A stretch of DNA of 64,000 nt. Source: Amblyomma americanum (Eukaryota; Arthropoda; Arachnida; Ixodida; Ixodidae). Shown here one piece after another: positions 12,247 to 21,454 of the stretch (position 1 is its first letter; every line of letters starts with the position of its first letter). Under the pieces are notes generated by a model. That model worked only from the letters and a program-made list of their open reading frames with translations. It made no database searches and was not told the origin of the DNA. The translations under genes and the position numbers were made by a program. Where the stretch lies: the NCBI RefSeq assembly GCF_052857255.1, contig NC_135500.1:102284048-102348047 (forward strand), written 5' to 3'.

Positions 12247-13908
12247 CTAGTCGGATACCGCTTCAGAAGAAGCGGGTTTGCGAATTTTGTGAGGAAGGAG
12301 CCTGCTCTCTGCTTCCTGCTGCCAGCTGCCTAAGTTAATTAATTCCTGCCGGTGTCTGCATAATTCTTCCATGATGGAAGTCATTGTAAGCTGCACTTGA
12401 ATGAGGGTGCTGTTAGTCTGCGTTTGCGCTTCTTCAATTTTGTGAATGGTGTCGGCTAGTGTTTGGCCTTCGGACAGGGAATCGCCTGCTTTTCGCTTAG
12501 GCGGGGGTGCCCGCGTTGATTCAGCATGCATGTCCGCTCCGGCGGAGGTATAGGGGGTAGGGTTATTGGCGCCATCGGTCGTAGGCGGTGACCCAGCCTG
12601 CATTTGTTGCTGTTTTAGAGCGGCATTTTCTTTCTTTAGGTCCTCGACCTCACGAAGTAATTTCACTACCAGCACTTTCAGGTCTGCTAGCTCAGAGGGG
12701 TTGGAGTTAGATTTCTGGGAGGCTTTATCTGCCCAGCCTTCCTTTTGCGTGCCGACAGCGTCCTGGTTCAAACCGGGGTTCCGTGGCTGGTGTGAAGGAG
12801 TCCTGGATTTGGAGGCGGACCGGCCTCTCGGTTCCAGTCGTGGAAAGGAGCTGGATCGATGTCTATAATTTGTTCGTCCTCTGCTTTTGGAGCGCCTGCG
12901 TCGCTCTTTAGACTGCGGCGACTCTTGGCTATGCTGGGTCAGATGTTGGCGTTCCTGTTCCCGGCGGCGTTTGCTGACAATGTATGGAGTGCGGTAGATT
13001 TCGCGGCATTTGTTGCTGCCCAGTTCATGGCCCTTACCGCACAAGGCACACTCAGGCTCGCAGCTATGTGTCTCAGGAGGATTGGCCACGCCGCATCCGC
13101 GGCAGCGAGCGTTTTTCGGGTCCGGGCAAACGTCTCTGCAATGTCCGAGTTGTCCGCACAAAGAACACACTTCGTATTTTTTTTTGTAGAGGCAGCAGCG
13201 AATCATGCCACCACCGAAGCTGATCCAACGGGGAACTCGCTCACCGTTGAAGAGAATGATTACCGTCTGCGACTGCGCACCCATACGCCGGACTCCACAT
13301 ATTGGAGGATTCCATGGATGCTGAAGGTTCGCAACGATGTCAGCGTCCGATAGATGTTTCGGAACGCCTTGGATCACTCCTTTGCCACTGCCATCCGGCG
13401 TGGCGACATACGAGGTGATGGCGATCTTGTTCGCGCCGTAGATGAGCTCCTTGATGTTTAAGTAGCGTTCCACTCGTACCGCGGAATGGGTGGCCACCAG
13501 TATGGTGTGTTGCTTGAAGTTGAGTAGCATGCAGTCTTCAGATGATTCTGCCAAGGTGAGGCCCGCGGCGTCCCGGATGAGTTGAAAGATTCCGAGTTGG
13601 CCACAGCTCTCGAGTATACGGAGGCCGCCCGATGGCCGGAATATCACCTTTGTTAGGCCCTTGGATAGGCGAGGTAGGTTCGACGCCACCGATTGTCGAG
13701 CAAGTCGTCGGCCAAGCTTTTTCGCAGAGGAGTCGGCAGAGTGCCGCATGCTGCCCTGTCCCTCGGCGCGATCGGTTCCATTGTGTGCCGCGGGGTTATT
13801 CCTTTGGCGTTCGTGACCGGAGCGTTTCGATTCACAGACGGTGAACCAACCATATTGGTGCGAAACTTCTTCGGGGCTAATGTCAGTCCCCTCCACGGTG
13901 ACTTCCAT
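12247..13908 (-). CDS. LINE-B ORF1: gag-like nucleic-acid-binding protein, intact
   Basis: 553 residues without interruption. I chose ATG 13908 because the open frame upstream offers only a TTG. Residues about 100-250 hold an RRM-like region (DAAGLTLAESSEDC; TSYVATPDGSGKG). Three zinc knuckles follow: CSLCGQLGHCRDVC (C-x2-C-x4-H-x4-C), CRGCG...HSC and CALCGKGHELGSNKC. Then comes an Arg/Ser-rich stretch (about 310-380), a short leucine-rich coiled coil (LLREVEDLKKENAALKQQ) and a second helical tail. Such proteins coat the LINE RNA and act as chaperones. It is the only intact ORF1 in the window. It could still be expressed if the element's internal promoter works, but ORF2 in this copy is broken. 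Confidence 0.88.
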   Translation of the reverse strand: MEVTVEGTDISPEEVSHQYGWFTVCESKRSGHERQRNNPAAHNGTDRAEGQGSMRHSADSSAKKLGRRLARQSVASNLPRLSKGLTKVIFRPSGGLRILESCGQLGIFQLIRDAAGLTLAESSEDCMLLNFKQHTILVATHSAVRVERYLNIKELIYGANKIAITSYVATPDGSGKGVIQGVPKHLSDADIVANLQHPWNPPICGVRRMGAQSQTVIILFNGERVPRWISFGGGMIRCCLYKKKYEVCSLCGQLGHCRDVCPDPKNARCRGCGVANPPETHSCEPECALCGKGHELGSNKCREIYRTPYIVSKRRREQERQHLTQHSQESPQSKERRRRSKSRGRTNYRHRSSSFPRLEPRGRSASKSRTPSHQPRNPGLNQDAVGTQKEGWADKASQKSNSNPSELADLKVLVVKLLREVEDLKKENAALKQQQMQAGSPPTTDGANNPTPYTSAGADMHAESTRAPPPKRKAGDSLSEGQTLADTIHKIEEAQTQTNSTLIQVQLTMTSIMEELCRHRQELINLGSWQQEAESRLLPHKIRKPASSEAVSD

Positions 13909-14207
13909 GTCCAATGTTGGAGGAAGATCCCACTCAGATAATGCGGCACAGCCCCGTCAGAGCGGGGTCGCTAGGCCTGGCGTGGGCCTAGCGGGCCGTG
14001 CGTACCGGCGAGAGCCGAAACGCAGAAAAGTCCGCAGAAACAGGCAAAAAGGGACTTGCCGATGCGTCCGACGGCGTTGTCCGAGCTTCGAAGACGAAAT
14101 CCAGGCAAGATTGGTGTTGACCGTCGCTGAATTCAGCGGTGGGCATGGGTGAAGCGAGTAGCGTTCGCGCGAGCGTCCGATCCACGCCACATCCGAGCCG
14201 GTCTCTC
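13909..14207 (-). promoter_or_regulatory. LINE-B 5' UTR (presumed internal promoter region)
   Basis: About 300 bp, GC-rich, between the element's 5' boundary (set by the target duplication) and the ORF1 ATG. LINEs of this type carry an internal promoter in the 5' UTR. No TATA box is evident, and the promoter role is inferred from family knowledge only. Confidence 0.5.
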
Positions 14208-14219
14208 GAATCTCGGGGG
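14208..14219. repeat. Target-site duplication, 5' side of LINE-B
   Basis: gaatctcggggg, identical to 8657-8668. Confidence 0.95.
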
Positions 14220-15340
14220 AACTAGAAACGCGTTGGGAGGAAAGGGATGCGGGAGGTAGTGAAGTGCATTTCAGGTTTCGTTTTTCAAGGGGCCAATCGG
14301 CTGCTTTAAATTGAGATTGCCGGTCGGCTTTTGATGTTCTAGATTTGGCCGATTAAATAAACTCCATCGCCAGATGGATTTATGATTAAACGTTGCAATT
14401 CTGACTAGCTGACATTGCTGGGCTATCGCTGCGTTGGCTGTAACGAGTGGCGTGGCGTCAACGTACCTTCCTGTCATGTGTAACTGATACCTAAGGGAAG
14501 CTTTTGTGACTTGAGTCCAAAATATGATGACAGTATTTCAAGTGTGGCTTCAATGACGATGCCATTTGCATCGTGCCCCGCCCACGGGTGGCTGTCGCTC
14601 CAGCTTTTTAGGTGGTGCAAAGGAGTAATTTATATAGGTAGCAGCTTTAACTGGCACACCTGTTGGTGTAAATCAGTTGAGAGATGAATGCACCAGGTAG
14701 GCTTTACTATTTTATTGCGCCTTGGTCTTTGCCGTGACACTGGGAGTAGCCCATCTGTCAAAAGAAAACCTGAACGACGCCATTGCATCAGTGTCAAGTT
14801 AAACCATTCTGCTATTTGAAAAAGAACTATTCGAATGTTCGTAAATAGGCGAATTTGCAACCAGTGGCCATTTTATCATGTGGTCTTGAGAGAAGACCTT
14901 CTGAAAGAGAGGAGATGTGGCGCGTACAATGCTCAGTCAGTTTTTATTTGTCGGGGCAAACACTAGTGACCCTATGTGGGAAGTGCATCGTAATGTTTAG
15001 CGTGTCACTGCGGTTACGAATAGTAAAGAATACGGTAGCTGCGACGAAGGATTACGTTCACGACTGCTCACTACGTACTAGTGAGAGAGCTATATTTTAC
15101 GTTTACACGGGTAGTAAACTGCTCCCTGGCGCTACAGATTGGTGTTAAAAATGTTGCACTGAAAGCACGACGGCGGAATGTAACCTACTGATACAGGGCT
15201 AAATGCAAGGAAGCAACCACTGTTCTCCTGAGTTTAATGTTACCTTTTGCGCTGATCAGTACTTAGCTGCATATAACACCATAAAAATCATGCCCCGCAT
15301 TGCTAGAAAGCTACGCAGTCGGAATCCTTACAGCTGTGTC
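14220..15340. other. A-unit DNA shared with R1, with a 97-codon frame open in both copies
   Basis: Matches 40225-41341 reversed. The plus-strand frame 14855-15148 is open for 97 codons in L and also in R1 (40427-40720, minus) without any indel. By eye there are about as many synonymous as amino-acid-changing differences, which is fewer replacements than expected for free drift. It has no ATG start (TTG in both) and no family I recognise. It may be an old exon or chance. Confidence 0.4.
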
Positions 15341-15345
15341 ATACA

Positions 15346-15385
15346 GAAAACAGCGCCGACTACGAAATCAGCTTGTGAGGGTAGC
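15346..15385. repeat. 40-bp direct repeat flanking LINE-C, left
   Basis: Starts gaaaacagcgccg and ends cagcttgtgagggtagc; 36 of 40 positions equal 17450-17489. Either a long target duplication or a piece of the element itself, because on the minus strand it also reads as the end of the ORF2-like sequence. Confidence 0.75.
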
Positions 15386-17449
15386 GATTGCGAGGGCGGC
15401 CAGCGGTTGACGGTTTGCCTGTGGTTCGGTGATGCGCCGCAGGGTGTCAAACAGCCTCCTCGAGCTGACATCTTCCTCCATCCTTTGGCATAGTGAAGCC
15501 CAGTGCCGGCGGTATAGCTTGTTGGCGTGGCGGCGCGCTGCTGCGTCCAAGCGGTTGTAGACAGTCCAGTCGGCGGCTCTGTCAGTCCGTCGCGCCCGTC
15601 GCTCTGCGCGATGGCAACCGGATCGCCGCTGCCGCTGCCGGCGCTGCCGTTGCTTGGATGGCTGCTGCTGCTGGGGTGCCCCCCAGACGGCCTGCGCAAA
15701 AGAAAGCGCTCCCGGCGTATGCTGATCTTGCTGGGCTGGGGCCGCTGTTATGGCCTGGGTGCGCCTCGGACAACCCGCCTGGACATCGGTGCCATGAATG
15801 TGGCCATTAAAGTGGCCACGTGACGTACGCTCTCGCTGCCAGTGCGGGCACGCTGGGTCAATGGCTTCGTACCGCCCCCCGCAGTTAAGGCAGCGGCCCG
15901 CCGCAGCGCGTGCATAGGGAAAGAGCACGGCACACCTCAGTGGCATCCCCCAAGCTGGGGCACTTGGCACATTGGAGCGGTCGGGGACGGCAGAGGCGGA
16001 CAGCGAGCCTGCGCTTGAATATGGTGGTCAACGCCGGGGGTGTCGGCGCCGCAACACGGAGAGCGAGTGTGCTGCCCGGCAGAGACGTCGATACCATCGG
16101 TACCGTTGACTCCGCCGCCGCTAGCAGCTCCACTACCATCCTGCGCCCGTCCACACCGGACATTGATTCCGAGGAGGAGGCTCCTTCGCGCAGACCGGCA
16201 CGCCGCGCATGACGACTGTGGCTAGCAGGGCCTGGAGAGCATCGCTGCTCCCCGCGTCCACTGCCACCACATTCCGCTGCATGTTTATCCGGACGGAGAG
16301 GACGCCCGAGCGGGATTCGATCACCTAGGCCAACTCCCAGCCCTGTTCTCTGATGAAGGCGGTGCCCACGTTCGCGGGCCGAAACAGCACCGCCCCCACC
16401 AGGCTGGACGGGACCTCCATGGCAGCCACGGCTCGCTCCTGGGCAGCTCTCCGACGCCGCTGCACCTTGGTAGTTATAATGCGCCACGGGACCATGCTGG
16501 CCCCAGCATTAGCGTCGCCGCTGTCTGCTGCGCATTGCTGCGGAGCGTCGCGGAGTTGGGCGCGCTCGCTGCCAGCAGACGAAGCCCAAGACGCAGCCTG
16601 GTCTCGTGCAGCGGGATTTCGTGAGGTCGTACCCGGTTTTCTTCCGGACGCCGTCGCCCCAGCAGCAACAGCAGCAGCATCAGCAGCAGGCTGGAGGTGC
16701 GCTCCATGGGGCTGGTGCTGGGAAGGCCCGACTCCTTCGAGTGTGGAGGGAGAGGGAACAGTGACGGTGGGGGGACTTCGAGCTTCCCGCTTGGCCACCG
16801 CGATGTCCCTTTTGGTTTCCGAGCCCCTCACCTCCTCGGACCCCGTTGAGCGTCGCCGTTTTCCGAGAACAGACGCGTACATCGGCGTGCACATGCTCTC
16901 CTCGGCTGCAGCTGTCCGCTGTGTGCCCGCAGCAGCAGCATCAGGGGGAGAGGGCATCATAGGTGGTTCCCCAGGTGTAGCAATGGCGGCAGGAAGCGCA
17001 GGAGTGGCCAGAAATGGCGGGGAGGGAGCCGCCATGGAGTTTTGCGTCTGGTGAGCGAGCGCCATGGCGTCCCTCAAGGCTAGAAGGCGTGGGTCCACCG
17101 GCGACACGTCCAAGGTCCCGATGACGGACTCGAGGTTCTCCGAGGTAGTGATGAGCGCCGCCGTCAGGCACTTCACCCTGTCCCGCAGATCAGCGATCTC
17201 GGCCTGCATTCGCCGAATGGTGCTGGACGACCTTGCTCTGGATGGCGTTCGTCTCCGTGATCGTGAGCGGGGGCGGCCTGCCCTGCGTTGCTCATTGTCA
17301 CCGCCTAACACAGGCATTCACTCGTTCACGGTGTCTGTGGCCTCAATGGGGAGACCCCGAAGCGCCGCGAAGCCTTAGACCCAGCGTCCGAAGGAGCAGA
17401 GAGCTAAAAGACACGTCCGCTCGCTTCGAGCGCCCGCCGAAATAAAAAC
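15386..17449 (-). mobile_element. LINE-C: GC-rich, internally deleted LINE remnant
   Basis: Minus strand. A gag-like ORF1 is followed almost directly by a segment resembling the endonuclease-to-RT linker of ORF2 (LDAAARRHANKLYRRHW; RRLFDTLRRITEPQANRQ). The endonuclease is missing and the element stops before any RT, so both the middle and the 3' end are gone. The GC content is strikingly higher than in the flanking A-unit DNA. R1 lacks the element: its A unit continues into other sequence at about 40225. Confidence 0.72.
15820..17317 (-). pseudogene. LINE-C ORF1 (gag-like, broken)
   Basis: The frame 17317-16325 gives about 330 residues: an Arg/Ser-rich start, a helical stretch (MQAEIADLRDRVKCL) and a long Ala/Pro-rich middle with VLGKRRR. 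It then hits a stop right after EQGWELA at 16325. The conserved part continues in the same frame to 16133 (RINMQRNVVAVDAGSS; ALLATVVMRGVPVC) and then shifts frame into the zinc-knuckle region (LQCAKCPSLGDATEVC; LCTRCGG; RCLNCGG...ACPHW). One stop and at least two frameshifts are seen. The role in a live element would be RNA binding. Confidence 0.7.
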
Positions 17450-17489
17450 GAAAACTGCGCCGTCTACAAATTCAGCTTGTGAGGGTAGC
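17450..17489. repeat. 40-bp direct repeat flanking LINE-C, right
   Basis: Pairs with 15346-15385 (36/40). Confidence 0.75.
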
Positions 17490-17687
17490 AAGGTGGAATA
17501 CAGGAATAAAAGTTTTGTCGCTTTGCAGCCTATTTGTACAGCCAGATGCAACGTATATACCTGCGCTTTTTACACTCGCTCTATAGCACCCACATCCTAC
17601 AGTAGACAAGATAGAATTCCTGAGGGCAGAAATTTTGCAAAAGTCTCGAAAAAAGTTTGTCCGATGACCGAGTGGTCAAAATTTAAA

Positions 17688-17822
17688 AAAGGAAGATGAA
17701 AATTGGTTTTAAAATACGCGTTAACTGTCTAACATATCTCCGTGGACACCCGAACCGCGCCGTAAAGTAAGGAATATATGATGAACTGAGAGAAGAAGGG
17801 AAGGAAGGAGACCTCAAGAAAT
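17688..17822 (-). mobile_element. SINE 3' fragment, diverged
   Basis: Contains 'gaaaattggtttta', 'ccgtggacacccgaaccgcg' and 'ccgtaaagtaagg', the 3' body of the Ruka-like SINE in minus orientation. Head missing. 17490-17687 shows nothing recognisable. Confidence 0.6.
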
Positions 17823-17884
17823 ATCGAAACATAATGAGTAGTTGCTTCCACCGATGGCGCTGTAATCGAGGGTGGTAGCAGACC

Positions 17885-18835
17885 CCACTAAATCTCAAAA
17901 CGTGATGAGTGCGAGCTAACACACTTAAAACCAGAACACGTGCGAAAGCATATGGTTACCCTAGTTGGCTTATGGCTTTGCTTTGCGGGGTCGTCGGGAC
18001 GTATGACGGCGGCGTAGACCAAAGTTGAGCTCTGATTGAGGTTAACCTAATCTCATATGTTCGCGCAGCAGATCGAAGTTGATGAAGACGACTGTGTGCA
18101 ATGTAGTTTAACCCCGTCCAAACGTCCGTCGAGAGTATGTACCGCTAAGCCTGAGGTCATCATCTTCATTATGAGGCGAAATCGGCTGCGGCAATAGCAT
18201 AGTGCTCCCGTGCAGTGCTCAGCGAAGCTGGTGTGTTCACTCTGGGGCAGCTAAATCTATTGCTGCACCTTCAAGGTCGCAGACGCCGCAGGGTTCTAGG
18301 GAAGGTTCAGACCACGGGAAACAGAGCTTTCGGCGTCAAAATACATTGCGTAATCGAATTACTCACACGAACGTCGGCGTATAAAGAACAATCGTCGGCT
18401 AAATTTCTTTAAGGCGATGGGTGAAGCTCTAACAAGAAAGCAGGGATTGCGTTCTTTACGGCCATGAATGAAGGCCTCACATGAAAGCAGGTATTACTGT
18501 AAAAACCACAGAGGAACGATGCTGTAGCAGGTGGTTGATATTCTATGAAATACGCTTAGGAGCCCTCCATTTGTGCCCGCTTGTTTCAAAAACAACAGAA
18601 AAAATATCTTGCCGTGCTAAAACAGCGAGCAATACTTTGACTTCTAAGCAACCTGCAATGTAGCAATAAGCAAAGTCTCACATTCAACATTCGCTCAAGG
18701 GCATATGAACCAGTGTTCACGTCTGACACTATGGTTCCAGACACACGCTCATTTTGCAGTCACGTGGAAATATGGTTCACGAGAAAAGGCTGTCTCACTT
18801 CTCGGTGGACACCTCAACCTCGGCGTGAGGCGGTT
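17885..18835 (-). repeat. Repeat C, full copy (L)
   Basis: About 950 bp, unclassified. Matches 36303-37262, 39290-40140 and 60472-61468 in inverted orientation. Landmarks: 'gcgaaagcatatg' block near 17942, 'gttcgcgcagcagatcgaag' near 18060, 'caatcg...' blocks and the 'gagacagcc' end near 18790. No coding potential conserved between copies. The end near 18830 resembles the SINE 3' end ('gaggttgaggtgtccaccgag'), so the repeat may be a SINE-fused non-autonomous element. Confidence 0.75.
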
Positions 18836-18839
18836 AGCA

Positions 18840-19275
18840 TTGGTGAATAGAAAATGAAAATTGCTTTTTGGTTAAGGAAATGGCGCCCTATTTGTCTCAT
18901 GTATATTGGCGAACACCTGAACTGCGCTGTAAGGGAAGGAATAAAGGAGGCAGTGAAAGAAGAAATGAAGGAAGTGGTGGCGTAGGAGAGGGCTCCGGCA
19001 TAATTTTGACCGCCTGGGAATCTTGAACGCGCACTGACATCGGATAGCACACGGGCGCCTTAGCGTTTAACAATAATAATAATATTTGGATTTGGGGAAA
19101 AGAAATAGCGCAGTATCTGTCGCATATAACATTGAACACCTGAATCGCGCCGTAAGGGAAGGGATAGAGGAGAGAGTAAAAGAAGAAAGGAAGAAAGAGG
19201 TGCCGTAGTGGGGGGCTCCGGAATAATTTCGACCACCTGGGGATCTTTAATGTGCACTGACATCGCATAGCACCC
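18840..19275 (-). mobile_element. Two headless SINE bodies in tandem
   Basis: 18840-19064 and 19066-19275 each hold the SINE body from the tail side to 'cactgacatcg' on the minus strand and lack the tRNA head. The first has the diagnostic 'ggaataaagg' and 'cgcctgggaatctt', also seen in 59890-60110 and 38803-39020, so it belongs to the duplicated block. Confidence 0.75.
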
Positions 19276-19317
19276 GTTAAAGGTCCCCAGGTGGTCGACA
19301 TTATTCCAGAGGGTAAG

Positions 19318-19462
19318 GTGCATGTTTGGAACCCAATCCAAAGTGGCTGGTGATAATTTTCGGGGGATTGATGAGCTGGAGGGTGACCCGACGCTCGGCT
19401 TTGCAGGCCTGCGTGTGTTCACTGAATGAATGCATGCGCTCCCGTGAGAACCCTAGACCGTG
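19318..19462 (-). pseudogene. LINE-D-type ORF2 fragment fused to repeat C
   Basis: On the minus strand reads ERMHSF, ACKAERR-like residues and the WRRLQT-type block of the LINE-D ORF2 C-terminus (just after RNase H). Always found next to repeat C (six copies), so it moves or duplicates as part of that unit. Confidence 0.7.
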
Positions 19463-19499
19463 AGAACCCTAGAACCCACGACATGTCGAAACGTGATGA

Positions 19500-19795
19500 G
19501 TGAGAGCTAAGGCACTTAGTAGTGCCGTAGTAGTGGGCTCAGGAATAATTTCTACTACCTGGGGATCTTTAACGTGCACTGACATCGCACACCACACGGG
19601 CGCCTTACCGTTTTGGTTCCATAAAAACGCAGCCGCCGCTTTTTTATGGAGAAACGCTATGGCGCCCGTGTGCTGTGAGATGTCAGTGCATGTTGCGTCT
19701 CCATCGAAACACAGCCGCTGCGGTTGGGTTCGAACCCGGGAATCCCGATCAGTAGCCGAGCGTCCTAACCGCTAAGTCACCACGTAAATTCTAAA
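19500..19795 (-). mobile_element. Foldback SINE variant (L copy)
   Basis: A tRNA head at the right (gtgacttagcggttagg on the minus strand) is followed by two inverted copies of the 'gcgcccgtgtgctgtgagatgtcagtgca' segment (19570-19605 versus 19660-19690), making a hairpin. The same structure occurs at 35570-35790, 38396-38650 and 59166-59423. Confidence 0.75.
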
Positions 19796-19866
19796 TTGGT
19801 TTTTGTCGAAAGGAAATGGCGCAGTATCTCTTTCACATCTCGGCAACACCCGAACCACGCCGTAAG

Positions 19867-19877
19867 AGAAGGGATAA
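19867..19877. repeat. Target-site duplication of SINE 19878-20193
   Basis: agaagggataa, repeated at 20194-20204. The empty site is seen once in R2 near 59085-59100 and R1 near 38310-38325. Confidence 0.88.
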
Positions 19878-20193
19878 TAATAATAATAATTGGTTTTTGG
19901 TGGAAAGGAAATGGCGCAGTATCTGTCTCATATATCGTTGGACACCTGAACCGCGCCGTAAGGGAAGGGATAAAGGAGGGAGTGAAAGAAAAGAGGAACA
20001 AATGGGTCCGTAGTGGAGGGCTCCGGAATAAATTCGACCACCTGGGGATCTTTAACGTGCCCTGACATCGCACAGCACACGGGCGCCTTAGCGTTTTTCC
20101 TCCATAAAAACGCAGCCGCCGCGGTCGGGTTCGAACCCGGGAACTCCGGATCAGTAGCCGAGCGCCCTAACCACTGAGCCACCGCGGCGGGGC
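19878..20193 (-). mobile_element. Full-length tRNA-derived SINE (Ruka-like)
   Basis: 316 bp. On the minus strand it has a tRNA-like head with A box (TGGCTCAGTGG) and B box (GGTTCGAACCC), then the body through 'cagcacacgggcgcc' (plus reading), ending in ATT repeats. The 11-bp target duplications and two empty paralogous sites show a clean insertion after the duplications. Transcription would be by Pol III. Reverse transcription is presumably by a LINE in trans. Confidence 0.92.
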
Positions 20194-20204
20194 AGAAGGG
20201 ATAA
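20194..20204. repeat. Target-site duplication, second copy
   Basis: agaagggataa, pairs with 19867-19877. Confidence 0.88.
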
Positions 20205-20484
20205 AGGAGGGGATGAATAAAGAAAGGACAAAAGAGGTGCCGTGGTTGCGGGCTCTGCAAAAATTTCGACCAGATTGGCATCTAACGTGCAGTAATATCG
20301 GCAGCACACTGGCGCCTTTGCGTTTCGCTTTTATATGCAGGTTAGGAAGGAAGAAGCAGGTTAGGAAGGTGGTGGTGATTGTGAAAACATTAATGGACAC
20401 ACGGGAGTTAGGATATGCAGGTCTTTTACCCCCCTCCCCCTCGTGCCCTACTGCACCAAAACGTTAATGACCCAGTATCATGAG

Positions 20485-21208
20485 CAATTGCAATTGACCC
20501 AAGGCCCACCCCCCTACGGCTCCTGCGTGCCCTGGCCTGCTGCCTCGGAGGTGCAGCGAGAGGTCGTCGGCATTGCGGGAAAGCGGAGAACACCACTCTG
20601 TGCTGTGCAGCAGCTGGCCAGAGCCGTCATACACGAGGAGCTCCAGGACCATCTCTCCCTGTACACCGACGGCTCAGTGGCCCGCGACAGCTGCTCTTTT
20701 GCTGTGGCGGCCACCATCCCCGCCCTGCGACTGCACAGCCAGCAACACGCAGCCTTCCTGGGCTCCTCTACCACGGCGGAGTAGATGGGGATTCGGCTCG
20801 GGCTGGACCTGCTGCTCACCCTCGGCCCTCCGCCGCCCAGGAGTGCTCTGCTGTGCGACTCCCGCGCCGCCCTCAGCCGCCTGCAATCTAACGGCCGCGG
20901 TACCCCACTAGTGCGGGACATTCGCTCGCGCATCGAGCGCCTCGCGCAGAGAGGTTGTGCCGTGCGTGCACAATGGGTCACTGCGGCATCGCAGGCAACG
21001 AAGAAGCTGACGACCTCGCGACCGCAGCACACCAACTACCTGGCAGCGATCTGCCCCTTGCACAAGAGGACATGCGTGCGGCCATCCACGACCATCTCCG
21101 CAAGCAGCACCCCGACCCACGCATCGCGGGAGGTGAGCGCATCGACAGTGTCACCGGCTGTGGCGTACTTACACGGTCACAACGTGCGCGGGCGACGGCA
21201 GTGAAGGT
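20485..21208 (+). pseudogene. LINE ORF2 fragment with RNase H domain (LINE-C-like, GC-rich)
   Basis: Reads a pre-RNase H linker, then YTDGSVA (first catalytic Asp), a TTAE block where TAG replaces the next codon (20782-20784), LLCDSRAALSRLQSN (third acidic residue), and after a short deletion with frame change near 20975, HCGIAGNEEADDLA (last active-site residue), finishing at about 21208 in TRSQRA. RNase H would remove RNA from the cDNA hybrid. At least one stop and one frame break. It abuts the truncated left end of the piggyBac and replaces about 95 bp that R1 and R2 still have. Confidence 0.82.
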
Positions 21209-21360
21209 AAGCGAGATTTTGCGATTGGTTTACTCAACGACTAATTTGCATGCTGCCCCTGAGAATTATATACGTTCTTTTTAAGACCTTCGAGATGCTA
21301 AAATCATAGAGCAGCTTCTACATTGGGCTGTATGTCGGTCACAAGAGGCCACGAATGACG

Positions 21361-21376
21361 TGTCCTATATAAAGGA
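21361..21376. promoter_or_regulatory. Subterminal palindrome with TATA-like core
   Basis: gtcctatataaaggac is self-complementary except at the centre and contains TATATAAAG. It lies about 120 bp upstream of the transposase frame and is repeated near the right end (23374-23389). It could be a transposase-binding site, a TATA box, or both (inference). Confidence 0.5.
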
Positions 21377-21454
21377 CACCAGGGCTCAAGGGTTAGCGAT
21401 CAGCGGGAGGTTTCACTTGGGGGCGTTCGGTGTTTACTTTTACGGGAGCAATAA

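Larger units (their letters stand above)
8669..14207 (-). mobile_element. LINE-B: full-length RNase H-type non-LTR retrotransposon
   Basis: A 5539-bp element on the minus strand with 5' UTR (13909-14207), ORF1 (12247-13908), ORF2 (8731-12239) and a short 3' UTR with AATAAA at 8685-8690 and an end reading ccaacaa, with no poly-A. Perfect 12-bp target duplications flank it, and the empty site is preserved in R1. Domain order APE endonuclease - RT - RNase H - C-terminal knuckle places it in the I/R1-type group (exact clade not decided). It inserted after L and R1 separated. Confidence 0.93.
19796..20475 (-). mobile_element. SINE-related variant repeat, interrupted by a younger SINE
   Basis: The two halves (19796-19877 and 20194-20475) rejoin to match R2 58816-59165 reversed and R1 38041-38395. 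The variant has a distinct 5' part ('cattaatgttttcacaa', 'cctaacctgc') joined to a SINE-like body. Confidence 0.75.
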
